From assembly GCA_021798415.1 (NCBI GenBank), contig JAJZGO010000003.1, forward strand, positions 1 to 52,061: a DNA stretch of 52,061 nt. Direction: 5' to 3'. Positions 50,916 to 52,061 of this stretch are shown here, piece after piece. The notes below the pieces were generated by a model that was not told the origin of the DNA, did not search any database, and worked only from the letters and a program-made list of their open reading frames with translations. This DNA comes from Thermoplasmata archaeon (lineage in GTDB: Archaea; Thermoplasmatota; Thermoplasmata; Lutacidiplasmatales; UBA184). How positions within the stretch are numbered: position 1 is the first letter of the stretch; every line of letters begins with the position of its first letter. The position numbers were made by a program, and so were the translations under genes.

Positions 50916-51731
50916 ATGGACTGGGGAATGGCGAACCGGATGCACCGGATGTTCTCGCCGGCGAGCGGGAACACGGTCATGCTGGCGGTCGATCACGGCT
51001 ACTTCATGGGACCGACCCGGCGGCTCGAGGATGCCCGAGCCACGATCGCACCGCTCGTGCCGTACGCGGACGCTCTCGCGCTGACGCGGGGCCTCCTTCG
51101 CCACAGCGTCGACCCGACGACCTCGGTCCCGATCGTGCTGCGGGTCTCGGGCGGTTCGACGATCCTCAAGGAGGACCTCTCGCACGAGGCCGTCACGACC
51201 TCGATGGAGGAAGCCGTACGGCTGAACGTGAGCGCGGTCGCGCTGAGCGTCTTCGTCGGCGCGCCGCACGAGCACGAGTCGCTCGTCCACCTCTCCGAGC
51301 TCGTGGACGACGCGGAGGCCGCCGGTCTCCCCGTGATGGCGATCACGGCGGTCGGCAAGGAGCTCGAGAAGCGCGACGCCCGGTACCTCGCGCTCGCGTG
51401 CCGCGTCTCCGCCGAGCTCGGAGCGCGGATCGTGAAGACCTACTACTGCGACGACTTCTCGAAGGTCGTGGAGGGGTGTCCGGTCCCGCTCGTGGTCGCG
51501 GGCGGCCCGAAGCTCGACAGCGACGAGGCGGCCCTCACGCTCGCGCGCCACGCGATCGACGAGGGCGCGCACGGGATCGACATGGGCCGGAACATCTGGC
51601 AGTCGGACCACCCGGTCGCGATGCTGAAGGCGCTGCGAGCGATCGTCCACGAGAAGGCGACCGTCCGGGAGGCCCTCGACGTCCTGAACGGCTCGAAGGC
51701 GAACCCGTCCCCGCGCGCGGCGGTGACCTGA
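50916..51731 (+). CDS. LsrF-like class I aldolase/thiolase (DhnA family)
   Basis: 271 residues. DWGMANRMHRMFSP, GNTVMLAVDHGYFMGPT, the Schiff-base lysine in RIVKTYYCDDF and GIDMGRNIWQSDHPVAML closely follow LsrF, the thiolase that ends autoinducer-2 breakdown in enterobacteria, and the related archaeal class I aldolases. No other lsr genes are visible, so AI-2 processing is doubtful; an aldolase role in sugar-phosphate or aromatic metabolism is possible. ATG 50916 lies 16 nt after the start predicted from GCTAAG (50872-50877), with GAGGGGGG upstream. Confidence 0.87.
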   Translation: MDWGMANRMHRMFSPASGNTVMLAVDHGYFMGPTRRLEDARATIAPLVPYADALALTRGLLRHSVDPTTSVPIVLRVSGGSTILKEDLSHEAVTTSMEEAVRLNVSAVALSVFVGAPHEHESLVHLSELVDDAEAAGLPVMAITAVGKELEKRDARYLALACRVSAELGARIVKTYYCDDFSKVVEGCPVPLVVAGGPKLDSDEAALTLARHAIDEGAHGIDMGRNIWQSDHPVAMLKALRAIVHEKATVREALDVLNGSKANPSPRAAVT

Positions 51732-51775
51732 GGCGGGTCGTCCTCGGCTCGCGGGCCGTGCCGTGCGCCCCGTCG

Positions 51776-51785
51776 GAGATATAGC
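51776..51785 (+). promoter_or_regulatory. TATA box for tRNA-Leu
   Basis: GAGATATAGC centred near 51780 predicts transcription from about 51806, 3 nt before the mature 5' end of the tRNA at 51809. Confidence 0.6.
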
Positions 51786-51808
51786 CCGGTCCGTCTACGC
51801 CCCCTCGC

Positions 51809-51893
51809 GCGGGGATTGCCAAGCTTGGCCAAAGGCGCCAGATTCAGGGTCTGGTCCCGTAGGGGTTCGTGGGTTCAAATCCCTCTCCCCGCA
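51809..51893 (+). tRNA. tRNA-Leu(CAG)
   Basis: Acceptor GCGGGGA pairs perfectly with TCCCCGC, discriminator A51893, and CCA is encoded at 51894-51896. The anticodon stem CCAGA/TCTGG encloses TTCAGGG, anticodon CAG. The long variable arm (around CCCGTAGGGG) is as expected for leucine. The T-stem GTGGG/CCCTC has a T-T mismatch (51870/51884) where CCCAC would be expected. No intron is seen. Confidence 0.9.
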
Positions 51894-51905
51894 CCACCTT
51901 GGGCG

Positions 51906-51930
51906 GTTCAAATACCACAAATAGTTGAAC
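51906..51930. repeat. Inverted repeat between tRNA-Leu and the recombinase-like gene
   Basis: GTTCAA (51906-51911) and TTGAAC (51925-51930) are perfect inverted repeats with a 13-bp AT-rich spacer containing ACAAATA, a TATA-like element about 26 nt before GTG 51946. The right arm runs into AACTTCG (51928-51934), the heptamer also found twice at the lrp promoter. It could be an operator or part of a recombination site. Confidence 0.5.
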
Positions 51931-51945
51931 TTCGCTACCTGCTTC

Positions 51946-52061
51946 GTGGCGCGCCAGACGCGAGCAGAACGACCCCGCGAGGAGCCCCACCGGGTCCTTG
52001 GACGACACCGTGGCCTGCTCGAGGACCCGTTGGTTCGCCCCTGGTGGGAAGAACGTTCGCT
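51946..52061 (+). CDS. Probable tyrosine recombinase/integrase N-terminus (3' partial)
   Basis: The frame from GTG 51946 is open to the window edge (38 codons) and reads a basic start (VARQTRAERPREEPHRVL) followed by GLLEDPLVRPWWEERS. The D-P-x-V-R-x-W pattern resembles the start of the N-terminal core-binding domain of archaeal tyrosine recombinases. A TATA-like ACAAATA lies about 26 nt upstream, so the start would be leaderless. Placement directly after a tRNA gene is typical of integrases of integrated elements. The call is tentative because the catalytic domain lies outside the window. Confidence 0.45.
   Translation, partial: MARQTRAERPREEPHRVLGRHRGLLEDPLVRPWWEERS

Noticed and set aside
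50916..51731. Quorum-sensing AI-2 degradation system
   Set aside because: Only the LsrF-like enzyme is present; no transporter, kinase or regulator of the Lsr type is visible.
1..52061. CRISPR arrays, insertion sequences, rRNA genes
   Set aside because: No regularly spaced repeats, transposase signatures, terminal repeats or rRNA-like stretches were seen by eye.

Overview
The window is about 52 kb of very GC-rich archaeal chromosome. Evidence for Archaea: TATA boxes sit about 26 nt upstream of start codons (several genes appear leaderless), the tRNA-Glu carries a 26-nt intron in a bulge-helix-bulge fold, and there are an archaeal HPS-RraA fusion, a RAD55/GvpD-like ATPase and PrgI/VirB6/VirB4-like transfer proteins. 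A high-GC member of Thermoplasmatota is my best guess for the lineage, but that is inference. I found no CRISPR array, rRNA or insertion sequence.

Layout. 1-6.4 kb: a tightly overlapping operon that looks like a minimal type IV secretion or Ced/Ted-type DNA-transfer apparatus: a surface protein with a cytoplasmic winged helix, a VirB2-like pilin, a VirB6/CedA-like channel, a PrgI/VirB3-like protein, a small membrane protein and a VirB4/CedB-like ATPase. 6.5-10.1 kb: housekeeping genes: a small unknown protein, an orphan DNA methyltransferase, hexulose-phosphate synthase fused to RraA, and TruA. 10.2-15.2 kb: a complete phosphate uptake operon pstSCAB-phoU behind an AT-rich, palindrome-rich promoter. 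15.3 kb: intron-containing tRNA-Glu. 15.4-25.8 kb: a sparse accessory stretch with long gene-free gaps, a P-loop ATPase, a drug-type ABC exporter, a DUF1348 protein, an MFS transporter, a zinc-ribbon membrane protein and an ArsR regulator.

25.8-51.7 kb: a dense island for peptide uptake and amino-acid, omega-amino-acid or polyamine catabolism. It holds a five-gene Opp/Dpp transporter, four class III PLP aminotransferases, three aldehyde dehydrogenases (methylmalonate-semialdehyde, succinate-semialdehyde-like and aminobutyraldehyde-like), two amidohydrolases, a saccharopine/lysine dehydrogenase-like enzyme, an MFS carrier, glutamine synthetase and a divergent Lrp/AsnC regulator, then an LsrF-like aldolase. 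A plausible flow is: peptides or amines are imported, deaminated, their semialdehydes oxidised to acyl-CoA or dicarboxylic acids, and the nitrogen captured by glutamine synthetase under Lrp control. 51.8 kb to the end: tRNA-Leu(CAG), immediately followed by the start of a probable tyrosine recombinase, which may be the left edge of an integrated element.

Most unusual: truA and the glutamine synthetase gene both have conserved N-termini that extend upstream of every in-frame ATG, GTG or TTG, with ACG codons where ATG is expected, and the tRNA-Glu has C at the normally invariant U33. Together these raise the testable possibilities of ACG initiation, C-to-U editing, or assembly errors.
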